A stretch of DNA of 13,716 bases from Candidatus Hodarchaeota archaeon. Lineage in GTDB: Archaea > Asgardarchaeota > Heimdallarchaeia > Hodarchaeales > YT1-039. Of the stretch, positions 7,591-13,716 are shown one piece after another. Below the pieces are notes generated by a model. The model worked only from the letters and a program-made list of their open reading frames with translations. It was not told the origin of the DNA and searched no databases. The position numbers and the translations under genes were made by a program. Numbering within the stretch: position 1 is the stretch's first letter; each line of letters starts with the position of its first letter. The stretch spans positions 1-13,716 of the forward strand of contig JAEOTF010000513.1 in NCBI GenBank assembly GCA_016840025.1. Direction: 5' to 3'.

Positions 7591-8772
7591 CTATGGTCGT
7601 TCCACTATCATTGTAACAGCGTTTCCACCACCAAGGCATAATGTGCAAAGCCCTCGGTGACCATTTTTATCTTTCAGTGCGTAGAGTAGTGTTGTAAGCA
7701 CACGTGTTCCAGAACAGCCTATTGGATGACCCAAAGCAACTGCTCCACCATGTACATTGAATTTCTCATCAGGTACGGTACATTCTTTCTTCACTGCACA
7801 GGAAGCAGATGCAAACGCTTCATTATGTTCAAAAAGATCTATGTCATCAATTGTAAAATTACCCATCTCTAGAACTTTTTTGACTCCTGGAATAGGTGCA
7901 GCCATAACTAATTCGGGTGCTAATCCAGAAGTATAGTACTGACGAATATAGGCTAATGGAGTTAAACCTTTTTCCTGAGCTTTGTCTTTACTCATAACTA
8001 CGACTGCTGATGCTCCGTCACTAATCTGGGAAGCATTTCCTGCCGTAACAAGTCCATCTTTCTTGAAGACAGGACGTAATTTCGCAAGCACTTCTAAACT
8101 AGTATCCGCACGGGGTCCTTCATCTTTTGTTACAGTAGTAACGGCTCCTTTACGTCCTTTTACTTCTACGGGGATAATTTCGTCGTCAAATTTCCCTTCA
8201 TTAGTTGCTTTAATTGCCTTTTGATGACTTTCATAGGCTAATTTGTCCGCATCTTCCCGCGTAACTCCATATTTTTCCGCTACTATCTCACCCGTCATTC
8301 CCATGTGAAAATCGTTATAAATATCCCACAATCCATCAAAAACCATTCCATCTATTACTTTTCCATCACCTAACCTGTAACCTGCTCGCGCTTTAGTCAG
8401 ATAGTACGGAATATTCGTCATATTTTCCATTCCGCCTGCTACAATAACTTCTGCATCACCTACTTTGATGGCTTGAGCTGCTAACATGACAGTTTTCAAT
8501 CCTGAACCACACACTTTTCCTATCGTTGTAGCTCCGATTGTATTCGGTAATCCTGCTCGAATGAGGGTCTGTCTTGCTGGGTTTTGTCCTAAAGCACTTG
8601 TAACTACGTTTCCCATCAGAACCTCATTTACATCAGTTGGATCGATCTGAGCTCTTGCCACAGCTTCTTTTACGGCCAATGTACCTAAATCCACTGCCGA
8701 CAATGAGGAGAAGGCTCCCTGAAATCTACCAATTGGGGTTCTAACCGCACTAACTATGCAAACTTCTGTCAT
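7591..8772 (-). CDS. Acetyl-CoA C-acetyltransferase (thiolase)
   Basis: A complete thiolase of 393 residues, the standard length of biosynthetic acetoacetyl-CoA thiolases. It condenses two acetyl-CoA to acetoacetyl-CoA, or cleaves the reverse way. The nucleophile is Cys88 in GKVCGSGLK. The other catalytic residues are in place: NEAFA in the central part, His349 in GAVALGHPIGCSG and Cys379 in CLGGGNAV. The start is supported by AGGTGGG (8779-8785, minus strand) six bases before the ATG. The sequence is of the bacterial AtoB/PhaA type. The archaeal mevalonate-pathway thiolase that works in complex with HMG-CoA synthase is a different subfamily, and no HMG-CoA synthase or OB-fold partner is encoded here. 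It stands alone, convergent with the longin-like gene. It could feed acetoacetyl-CoA to lipid synthesis or serve beta-oxidation or butyrate-type metabolism; the context does not decide. Confidence 0.95.
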   Translation of the reverse strand: MTEVCIVSAVRTPIGRFQGAFSSLSAVDLGTLAVKEAVARAQIDPTDVNEVLMGNVVTSALGQNPARQTLIRAGLPNTIGATTIGKVCGSGLKTVMLAAQAIKVGDAEVIVAGGMENMTNIPYYLTKARAGYRLGDGKVIDGMVFDGLWDIYNDFHMGMTGEIVAEKYGVTREDADKLAYESHQKAIKATNEGKFDDEIIPVEVKGRKGAVTTVTKDEGPRADTSLEVLAKLRPVFKKDGLVTAGNASQISDGASAVVVMSKDKAQEKGLTPLAYIRQYYTSGLAPELVMAAPIPGVKKVLEMGNFTIDDIDLFEHNEAFASASCAVKKECTVPDEKFNVHGGAVALGHPIGCSGTRVLTTLLYALKDKNGHRGLCTLCLGGGNAVTMIVERP

Positions 8773-8778
8773 TCTTTA

Positions 8779-8785
8779 CCCACCT
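8779..8785 (-). promoter_or_regulatory. Shine-Dalgarno site of the thiolase gene
   Basis: Reads AGGTGGG on the minus strand, six bases before the thiolase ATG. It shares the AGGTG core seen before the beta-solenoid genes. Confidence 0.6.
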
Positions 8786-8917
8786 AATCTTGTTTTTATG
8801 AATCTGTAATATCAATCAAGTACGAATTATTCCCTTTTTTAGATGTCGTAAGAAAAAAATAAAGCTTAATTTGAAATGAATGAACTCGACTTATTAAGAA
8901 ATTTCAATAAGTTCCTT

Positions 8918-9592
8918 TTATTCTCTTTTTTTCAACCGAAATGATCTACTAAGGGTACTTAGGATCAGCAGGGATACAAAAAAAGCATATATTGGTATAG
9001 ATACATCGTTAGAAGAAGTACTACTACTTTCATTAGATATAAGATAACTGGTAAAAGTTATCGAATAACAGCTTTGATCAGAAGGCATAATAAAGTTAGA
9101 TGGTGGATTAATCTTACCATCATCTTCAAAATATATAAGAATCCACCCAGTTGCCATACCGCTACTATAATGAAGTCTTAATGCTACAGCAAAATCAGGA
9201 TCGTTAACACTGGGGCGATGATAGATATATTCATACTTAATATCGAAATGTTCTTCATGACTCATAATGAATACAGGTGCACAAGCATTCCACAAGTTAA
9301 AAATTCGAATATCTGAATTGCTGCCTCCAGAACTTATCCAGACTCTTACTCCAACCCGAATTGAGTAATATCCAATATGTGGATTCTCTGGTACAAAATC
9401 AGCGGTAGAAAATGTCTTAGAGGGATTAGAGGAATTGAGAGCATACTGGAGTGCACCTGCTGGTACTTTATTCGGAGAAGCACGAAAAGCTTCAGTATTA
9501 GATAATAAAAGAGGTGTGGTCATTATAGTTATAAAAAAAGGGGATATTAAAAGGAGGATCAGCATAATAAAGATAAGATTACTTATTTTCAT
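8918..9592 (-). CDS. Secreted membrane-anchored protein, downstream copy of a tandem pair
   Basis: A 224-residue protein of unrecognised family. It has an N-terminal signal peptide or anchor (about 5-30), an extracytoplasmic, probably beta-rich domain (about 35-180), a Ser/Asn-rich linker (about 185-197), a C-terminal membrane segment (about 199-215) and a basic tail ending KKRE. It aligns with its neighbour over the full 224 residues without a gap. Shared blocks include VPAGAL, DFVPE-PHI-YYSI, NLWN-C, YHRP-V, DPDFAV, GWIL, FE-DG and MPSDQ-C. Cys104 and Cys174 are the shared cysteines and could form a disulfide. I chose the ATG at 9592 because AGAGGT precedes it at proper spacing, overlapping the upstream gene's stop; a TTG at 9595 is possible. 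The function is unknown. A surface or envelope protein facing outward is inferred. Confidence 0.75.
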   Translation of the reverse strand: MKISNLIFIMLILLLISPFFITIMTTPLLLSNTEAFRASPNKVPAGALQYALNSSNPSKTFSTADFVPENPHIGYYSIRVGVRVWISSGGSNSDIRIFNLWNACAPVFIMSHEEHFDIKYEYIYHRPSVNDPDFAVALRLHYSSGMATGWILIYFEDDGKINPPSNFIMPSDQSCYSITFTSYLISNESSSTSSNDVSIPIYAFFVSLLILSTLSRSFRLKKRE

Positions 9593-9598
9593 CAAGTT

Positions 9599-9604
9599 AC
9601 CTCT
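9599..9604 (-). promoter_or_regulatory. Shine-Dalgarno site overlapping the upstream stop codon
   Basis: Reads AGAGGT on the minus strand, six bases before the ATG at 9592. It overlaps the last bases of the upstream paralogue's TAG, so the two genes are probably translated from one message. Confidence 0.5.
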
Positions 9605-10277
9605 AAAACTTATTCTTATATCGATAAATCATTTTTGTTATACTTAAAAACATTAACATGTAGATTATTACCATAACTGGAAAAACCGAGTCATTAGAGG
9701 AGTGATTTATACTTTCATGAGATTGTATAGAGCTAATGGTAAGAATTGATTCACATTCTTGATCAGATGGCATAACAAAATTGAAAGGTCGAATTTTGCT
9801 TCCATCATTTTCAAAATCCATAAGAATCCATCCACTTGTTTTACCGGTGCGATTGTGTAATTCAATCGTTACAGCAAAATCAGGATCTTTAACAGTAGGT
9901 CGATGGTAGGAATAAAGAAAACTTTGATCAAATCCTCTCTCATAATTCATTACATAAACAATATCACAGCTATTCCATAGGTTTCTGATCCTTAAATCAG
10001 ATGTACTAACAGATCCTTCAATCCAAATAGTAACTCTTACCTTAATTGAGTAATAACATATATGAGGTTGTTCTGGTACAAAATCTGAGGTGGTAAAGTT
10101 CAAAGATGGAGAAGAAGTGTTGAGATAATACCAGAGTGCTCCAGCAGGAACTCTTGAAGGGGAAGCATAACAAGACCCCGTATAAGACGATGAAATGGGT
10201 TTAGTGATTAAAGCATGAAAAGAAGGAAATAACACAAATAAGATAAGAAAAAAAGTGGGAATAATACGTATTCTCAT
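9603..10277 (-). CDS. Secreted membrane-anchored protein, upstream copy of a tandem pair
   Basis: A 224-residue paralogue of the next gene, with the same plan. It has a signal peptide (MRIRIIPTFF and following hydrophobics to about 24), a beta-rich outer domain with VPAGALWYYLN (43-53), YHRPTVKDPDFAV (124-136) and GWILMDFE (149-156), a C-terminal membrane segment (about 199-213) and a basic tail. Cys104 and Cys174 are shared with the neighbour. Cys36 and Cys74 occur only here and could form a second disulfide. Several N-x-S/T sites (for example NTSS and NSS) could carry N-glycans. A longer in-frame start at 10397 would run into the divergent gene and bury the signal peptide behind 40 residues. 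I therefore chose the ATG at 10277, which follows GGGG at seven bases. I do not recognise the family. Confidence 0.75.
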   Translation of the reverse strand: MRIRIIPTFFLILFVLFPSFHALITKPISSSYTGSCYASPSRVPAGALWYYLNTSSPSLNFTTSDFVPEQPHICYYSIKVRVTIWIEGSVSTSDLRIRNLWNSCDIVYVMNYERGFDQSFLYSYHRPTVKDPDFAVTIELHNRTGKTSGWILMDFENDGSKIRPFNFVMPSDQECESILTISSIQSHESINHSSNDSVFPVMVIIYMLMFLSITKMIYRYKNKF

Positions 10278-10361
10278 GAAATTGCCCCTACTTCTTGTGT
10301 TAATAACGAAAAACAGATTCAGGAATTTTTTAGTATGAAAGATTACTATATCTAAAAAGAG

Positions 10362-11261
10362 TTGGGATATCACTTGTTTCGTCTTTATTTTAAACATCTC
10401 TTTCCTTCCTATAAAGAATGGCGGGATAAACCCTTTGCCCCATGGAAATGGTCTGAAGAAGGTGCTTTTTTCTCTATCCTCTCCTTCTTTGAGTCTTCAC
10501 TTCTCCAAGATGATTTTTCTCTTAAGGACTCACTTCAGTGCCCGACATTCATGGATTCTGGAGCATTTGCTGCAGAAACAATGGGATTCACACTAGATCC
10601 TTATGAAGTAGCTGAGATGCATAGGATTACGAAAGCTGACCTGATAGTTCCTCTAGATAGAATCATTCTCGCAGAAGATTCGGAAAAAATCGTTGAAGAA
10701 AAAGTTGCAGAGACCCTTCGCAATACCGAAATATTGCTCGATTTCTGTCCACCGAGTAGTGAGGTTGTAGGACCATTACAAGGGCTATCTCCAAAACTTA
10801 TGAAAAGAATGTTTGACAAGTACCGAGAGCTAGGAATCAAGAAATTTGCTTTAGGAGGACTAGTGTTTCAATCTAATCTAAACGAAACACTCATACGTAT
10901 TAAAAAAGCTCGTGAAATAACACAAGGTTATTCACTACATCTCTTCGGTAAATTCCTACATCCTAAATTATTAAAACTTGCCATTAAGGCAAAAGCTGAT
11001 TCTGTAGATGGATATGGATACATTTTATCGTCTGTACGGGGACTTTACATTTTAAAGGATCAATATAAGGCAATTGGAGAGGTTTTTGAATCTCAATTAG
11101 ACTTATGTGCCTGTTCTGCATGCCAAGAGAGTTCTGTACTGGATTTTCAACGCGGAGATAAGGAAAGTCAATATGCCCTAATTGTCCATAACATTCACGC
11201 CCTTATTCAACTTAAAAAAAGGTATATAGTGGAAATAGAAGCGATTAATAAAAATAAGTAA
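10362..11261 (+). CDS. Short TGT-family (tRNA-guanine/archaeosine transglycosylase-like) protein
   Basis: A 299-residue protein with the landmarks of the transglycosylase (TGT) barrel that swaps guanine for a deazaguanine. FMDSGAF (63-69) holds the DSGG-position Asp65. Next come LIVPLDR (94-100), GPLQG (137-141), FALGGLV (162-168), and the strand with Asp213/Asp216 (ADSVDGYG) where TGTs carry the catalytic nucleophile. The zinc site is CACSAC (Cys249, 251, 254) with His276 in IVHN. The second Gly of DSGG is Ala, and MFDCVLPTR is replaced by SVDGYGYILSS. It is shorter than both bacterial TGT (about 380) and archaeal TGT, and has no PUA domain. It could be an archaeosine-type tRNA enzyme of reduced size or a DpdA-like DNA-modifying relative; no dpd neighbours are seen. 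The start appears to be TTG at 10362, without a clear ribosome-binding site, and a second TTG lies at 10374. Confidence 0.8.
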   Translation: MGYHLFRLYFKHLFPSYKEWRDKPFAPWKWSEEGAFFSILSFFESSLLQDDFSLKDSLQCPTFMDSGAFAAETMGFTLDPYEVAEMHRITKADLIVPLDRIILAEDSEKIVEEKVAETLRNTEILLDFCPPSSEVVGPLQGLSPKLMKRMFDKYRELGIKKFALGGLVFQSNLNETLIRIKKAREITQGYSLHLFGKFLHPKLLKLAIKAKADSVDGYGYILSSVRGLYILKDQYKAIGEVFESQLDLCACSACQESSVLDFQRGDKESQYALIVHNIHALIQLKKRYIVEIEAINKNK

Positions 11262-11310
11262 CATTAATTGTCTTGAAATGCCTTGCTTAACATTTTTCTA
11301 TGAAATAGCC

Positions 11311-11320
11311 TTTTTTTGTT
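11311..11320 (+). terminator. T-run downstream of the TGT-like gene
   Basis: A tract of seven T followed by GTT lies about 50 bases after the TGT-like stop codon. It is a plausible archaeal U-tract terminator with no clear hairpin. Confidence 0.3.
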
Positions 11321-11325
11321 ACATT

Positions 11326-11335
11326 TTTATATTAA
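11326..11335 (+). promoter_or_regulatory. TATA-like box upstream of the DNRLRE gene
   Basis: TTTTATATTA lies about 70 bases before the ATG at 11403 and predicts a start near 11360. A GGAG at 11393-11396 gives a ribosome-binding site six bases before that ATG. Confidence 0.4.
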
Positions 11336-11402
11336 TAATACATCCCCCTTCTACATTAATCTAAATAGATTGATTTCCTTGAGATGAAAAAAGGAGTCTG
11401 AA

Positions 11403-12068
11403 ATGATGGATTTATTACCAAAAAAGAGTGTTATAATTATAATAGGGCTCTTATGCCTTTTTAGCTTGTCTATTGAGGCTTCGAACGCAAGCCCCACCGC
11501 AAGTGCGAATTTTTACTCTGATAGGGATACACAAATTTACAGTGATTGTACTAACTGTCCTTATGGAACAGAGACTTATGCATATGCAGGGGAAACATCT
11601 GGTGGCAGTTATCAGTCATTATTTCATTTTGATATTAGTTCTTGCACAGGAATTTCCGCAGCAACATTATATATCTATATTTGGACTTCAGCTGGTGGAC
11701 CTTTCGATTTAAATATACATGTTGTCACTAGCTCGTGGACAGAATCTACTCGTTGGGATAATCGCCCAAGTTCTTTGAGTGCTGTAAACACATCATTCGC
11801 TATGGCTTCTAATTGGAGATCTGTTGATATTACCGCAATAGCTCAGGATTGGGAAACTGGAAAATTAGTTAATCATGGAATTATTATAAGAAACACTGCT
11901 CTGAGCAATCAATATGCAGGTGTTTGGACTAGAGAAGAAGGTTTTTTTATCCCTTATCTTGCTATTACGGCTACCTCTGTTCCCGAGGGTAATCCAATAA
12001 TTCTCTTGACTCCTGTTGCATTATGTATCATATGTTGTATATTCTATTATAGAAAAAGAGTAGAATAG
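11403..12068 (+). CDS. Secreted DNRLRE-domain protein with C-terminal membrane anchor
   Basis: A 221-residue surface protein. The signal peptide spans about 1-30 (KKSVIIIIGLLCLFSL). Residues 35-190 form one DNRLRE beta-sandwich domain: the RDTQIYSD opening, QSLFHFDIS (71-79), SAATLYIYIW (85-94), SWTESTRWDNRP (111-122), WRSVDITAIAQDW (138-150) and NHGIIIRN (157-164). DNRLRE domains occur in secreted proteins that bind carbohydrate or act in adhesion. Cys49 and Cys52 (CTNC) form a possible disulfide or metal pair. The tail runs VPEGNP, a hydrophobic segment (199-213) and RKR, a tripartite anchor suggesting attachment to the outer face of the membrane. An adjacent ATG at 11406 would drop one residue. 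The gene is monocistronic between its own TATA-like box and a T-rich tract. The ligand is unknown. Confidence 0.85.
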   Translation: MMDLLPKKSVIIIIGLLCLFSLSIEASNASPTASANFYSDRDTQIYSDCTNCPYGTETYAYAGETSGGSYQSLFHFDISSCTGISAATLYIYIWTSAGGPFDLNIHVVTSSWTESTRWDNRPSSLSAVNTSFAMASNWRSVDITAIAQDWETGKLVNHGIIIRNTALSNQYAGVWTREEGFFIPYLAITATSVPEGNPIILLTPVALCIICCIFYYRKRVE

Positions 12069-12102
12069 AAGAGAAAAAAGCTAGTTTTTAATATAATATA
12101 AG

Positions 12103-12133
12103 TTATTTTTCTCCCTACTTTCTTTTTTTTTAA
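12103..12133 (+). terminator. Long T-rich tract after the DNRLRE gene
   Basis: The sequence is dominated by T, ending in a run of ten T with a single C before it, 35-65 bases after the stop codon. This is typical of U-tract termination in archaea. Confidence 0.45.
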
Positions 12134-12266
12134 AAGTCACTCCGTATATCATTGTAAGCATTATTAGATACGAAAATAAGAGAACTTTCGGAATTTGATA
12201 GAATTCTGAAAATATATCTGACAGTTATTCTACTCATCTTTATTTTAACCACAATTTGTGGCTACA

Positions 12267-12275
12267 TTATATAAC
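12267..12275 (+). promoter_or_regulatory. TATA-like box upstream of the beta-solenoid array
   Basis: TTATATAAC lies 80 bases ahead of the first gene of the array. The same nine bases occur twice in the 3559-4214 gap. A second, weaker AT box (ACTATTTAAAG, near 12292-12302) could serve instead with a shorter leader. Confidence 0.4.
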
Positions 12276-12333
12276 CAAAACAAGTGCTTTAACTATTTAA
12301 AGAGTGCCTAGTATATGAACTTCAGAACAATAA

Positions 12334-12338
12334 TAGGT
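12334..12338 (+). promoter_or_regulatory. Shine-Dalgarno site of the degenerate first array gene
   Basis: AGGTG stands eight bases before the ATG at 12347. The remnant gene has thus kept an intact translation signal. Confidence 0.5.
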
Positions 12339-12346
12339 GCTCCATA

Positions 12347-12604
12347 ATGGCAGTGAAAGAAGAAAAACAAGTTGTGATTGAACAATTTCATGAGGAATTA
12401 ATTCCTTCATGTAGGACATTTGTCGAACCTGAAGAAGATCAAAAGCTTATAGTTGAATTGAATCAACTTATCGATGAGGATTATTCTTTTGACCATTCTA
12501 TGAAAGCTAAGAAACTTGATAGACCCAAAAAAGATAGGAGAGACCATCTAATAAGATATACAGTCTATACAAATGTATTAATTCATCAACAAATTAACAG
12601 GTGA
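12347..12604 (+). pseudogene. Degenerate N-terminal remnant of a beta-solenoid protein
   Basis: An 85-residue reading frame that lines up without gaps with the first 85 residues of the next gene. Shared pieces include M-VK-E, VVI, HEEL against HEDL, EDQKLIV against DGQKIIV, FDHSMKAKKLDRPKK against FDCSVEAERLDTPRK, and a closing IN. It stops just where the glycine-rich repeats begin in the paralogue, and the family glycines (IGEL, VHG) have been replaced. The likely history is duplication followed by loss of the repeat region and decay. The promoter-like box, the ribosome-binding site and the whole frame are intact, so a short protein may still be made, perhaps as a capping or regulatory partner. 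The divergence is high and real function cannot be excluded. It lies six bases upstream of the intact copy. Confidence 0.6.
12599..12604 (+). promoter_or_regulatory. Shine-Dalgarno site of the intact solenoid gene
   Basis: AGGTGA overlaps the TGA stop of the remnant gene and sits six bases before the ATG at 12611. This arrangement favours translational coupling. Confidence 0.6.
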
Positions 12605-12610
12605 AGAATT

Positions 12611-13387
12611 ATGGAAGTAAAAAACGAAGCAGAAATAGTTATTGGGGAACTTCACGAAGATTTAATGCTTTTTAGGAGTGTTAACGTGAAAGCTGAGGAC
12701 GGTCAAAAAATTATTGTGCATGGTCGTATTTATGCTGAAGAAGACGTCACTTTTGATTGTTCTGTAGAAGCGGAAAGACTTGATACACCTAGAAAGGCTA
12801 AGATCCATCGTCTAATGAAAGAAACATCATTAGAGGTTGAAATTAATGGGGATTTAACGATTAATAAGTATGTTAAGATCCGAGATGGATGTCTTACTGT
12901 GTATGGCAATGCTAGTGCACGAATAATTGATGTAGGTGGAAAGACAGTAGTAAAAGGCACAGTGAAAGCACAAGAGATCAATATTGGTGGAAAAGCAATT
13001 ATTGGTGGAGATGTTGAAACCGAAGACTTGGATGTCAGTGGAAGTTTGAAGGTTAAAGGGAAAGTCCAAGCAGAAAATATAGATACTGGTGGATCTTTTA
13101 AAGTTTCTAAGACTGTTCATTGCAAATCACTCAATGCAGGTGGCAGTGGAGCGATCCTAGCTGGTGAAATCCAAGAAATTAATGCTGGAGGAAGCTTTAC
13201 TATCGAAGAATTATTAAAGTTTGAAACAATTGATGTAGGTGGAAGTGTTAAATGTGGAGGGAATTTACATGGCGATGAAATAAACGCAGGGGGTAGTATC
13301 AGAGTGAAAGGAGATTTTGCAGTTAAAGAGTATTTCGCGGGAGGTAAACTACATCTTAATAGTATTAAAGCGAAAGGTGAAGCATAA
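12611..13387 (+). CDS. Bactofilin-like beta-solenoid (polymer-forming) protein
   Basis: A 258-residue protein with no signal peptide or membrane segment. Residues 1-105 form a head shared with both neighbouring genes. From residue 106 a 17-residue repeat runs nearly to the end: units begin at 106, 123, 140, 157, 174, 190, 207, 224 and 241. Each starts with a short (I/L)(D/N)xGG-type strand, followed by a second strand such as VVKGTVKAQE. One repeat per coil gives a right-handed beta-helix of about nine turns, as in bactofilins and other DUF583-like proteins that polymerise into filaments. One unit (174-189) is a residue short, which may bulge. Odd for the family, Cys94, Cys171 and Cys215 are scattered. 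Polymer formation in the cytoplasm is inferred from the fold only. Its stop codon overlaps the next start by one base. Confidence 0.75.
   Translation: MEVKNEAEIVIGELHEDLMLFRSVNVKAEDGQKIIVHGRIYAEEDVTFDCSVEAERLDTPRKAKIHRLMKETSLEVEINGDLTINKYVKIRDGCLTVYGNASARIIDVGGKTVVKGTVKAQEINIGGKAIIGGDVETEDLDVSGSLKVKGKVQAENIDTGGSFKVSKTVHCKSLNAGGSGAILAGEIQEINAGGSFTIEELLKFETIDVGGSVKCGGNLHGDEINAGGSIRVKGDFAVKEYFAGGKLHLNSIKAKGEA
12926..13384 (+). repeat. Coding repeat: nine 17-residue (51-base) beta-solenoid units
   Basis: The units are spaced 51 bases apart except for one short unit of 48. They are conserved in protein pattern (xxGGxxxVxGxVxxxx) but diverged in DNA, so this is an old repeat and not a recent expansion. 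Confidence 0.65.
13375..13380 (+). promoter_or_regulatory. Shine-Dalgarno site of the third solenoid gene
   Basis: AGGTGA inside the end of the preceding gene, six bases before the ATG at 13387. Sequence and spacing match those before the second gene of the array. Confidence 0.6.
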
Positions 13388-13716
13388 TGGAAGTAGAAGA
13401 TGGAAAAGAAATTGTTATCGGTGAACTTAAGGAAGATTTGGTCTTCTTAGGCACTGCGACTGTAAAAGCTGAGAACGAACAAAACATCACAGTCCATGGT
13501 AAAATTGAAGCAGCAGATGATGTAATCTTTGATTGTTCTGTTGATGTTGAAGAACTTGAAACAGCAGATGGTGATATTGAAATACATGGCTCTCTCAATG
13601 TTACCGGTGATATAGAAATCGGTGATGGGAGACTTGTTGTAGACGGTGATGTTCAAGCGAAAAAAATTGATATCGATTCTAGATTTAAAGTAGGTGGTAC
13701 ACTAAATGCTCAGAAA
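13387..13716 (+). CDS. Bactofilin-like beta-solenoid protein, partial (runs off right edge)
   Basis: The first 110 codons of a third array member, open to the window end. The start MEVEDGKEIVIGELKEDL matches MEVKNEAEIVIGELHEDL of the preceding gene. It keeps the head glycines (IGEL, VHGK), the FDCSV block and ELETADG. It then enters solenoid-type strands earlier than its neighbour: IEIHGSLNVTGDIEIGDG, LVVDGDVQAKKIDID and FKVGGTLNAQ. The two copies therefore differ just after the head, where the neighbour has a charged insertion (TPRKAKIHRLMKETS). The ATG shares its A with the preceding TAA stop, so the genes should be translationally coupled. If solenoid length follows its neighbour, about 150 residues are missing. 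Co-polymerisation of the two proteins is plausible but unproven. Confidence 0.8.
   Translation, partial: MEVEDGKEIVIGELKEDLVFLGTATVKAENEQNITVHGKIEAADDVIFDCSVDVEELETADGDIEIHGSLNVTGDIEIGDGRLVVDGDVQAKKIDIDSRFKVGGTLNAQK

Noticed and set aside
10278..10397. N-terminal extension of the upstream secreted paralogue to a start at 10397
   Set aside because: It would place 40 residues before the signal peptide, overlap the divergent TGT-like gene, and break the exact 224-residue match with its paralogue. The ATG at 10277 has a better ribosome-binding site.
12730..13120. Minus-strand open frames opposite the beta-solenoid gene
   Set aside because: They arise from the repetitive codon pattern of the plus-strand gene and have no recognisable domain or start signal.
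12926..13384. Possible CRISPR-like or satellite array because of regular 51-base spacing
   Set aside because: The units are conserved in protein pattern but not in DNA, have no unique spacers and lie inside one open frame.

Overview
The window is AT-rich (roughly one third G+C by eye) and looks archaeal, most likely from an Asgard-type lineage, although no marker gene settles this. The signs are a Rab-like small GTPase, a Roadblock/LC7 protein, a longin-like protein and a KaiC-family ATPase; TATA-like boxes ahead of several genes; and recurring AGGTG(A) ribosome-binding sites that fit an archaeal 16S rRNA 3' end. No rRNA, tRNA, CRISPR array, transposase or integrase was seen.

Layout. (1) Bases 1-398, minus strand: the N-terminal part of a small GTPase that runs off the left edge. 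It abuts a plus-strand acetyltransferase-like gene (405-788), and both N-termini look disturbed. (2) Bases 817-3558, minus strand: an acyl-adenylating enzyme of LuxE/PaaK type followed by an aldehyde-dehydrogenase-fold reductase. This looks like a two-gene acid-to-aldehyde module. (3) Bases 3559-4214: the longest non-coding stretch. (4) Bases 4215-7474, plus strand: KaiC-like ATPase, Roadblock/LC7 protein, FIST sensor-domain protein and longin-like protein, probably one signalling operon. (5) Bases 7591-8772, minus strand: a complete acetyl-CoA acetyltransferase. (6) Bases 8918-10277, minus strand: two tandem paralogous secreted, membrane-anchored proteins, each exactly 224 residues. (7) Bases 10362-11261, plus strand: a short tRNA-guanine-transglycosylase-fold protein. 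(8) Bases 11403-12068, plus strand: a secreted DNRLRE-domain protein with a C-terminal membrane anchor. (9) From 12347 to the right edge, plus strand: three tandem paralogues of a bactofilin-like beta-solenoid family. The first is a degenerate 85-residue remnant, the second is intact, and the third is cut by the window end.

The most system-like regions are the KaiC-Roadblock-FIST-longin cluster, which combines a regulatory ATPase, two small-GTPase-partner folds and a ligand sensor; the ligase/reductase pair; and the tandem beta-solenoid array, which could build an intracellular polymer. All functions are inferred from motifs read by eye. No database search was possible.
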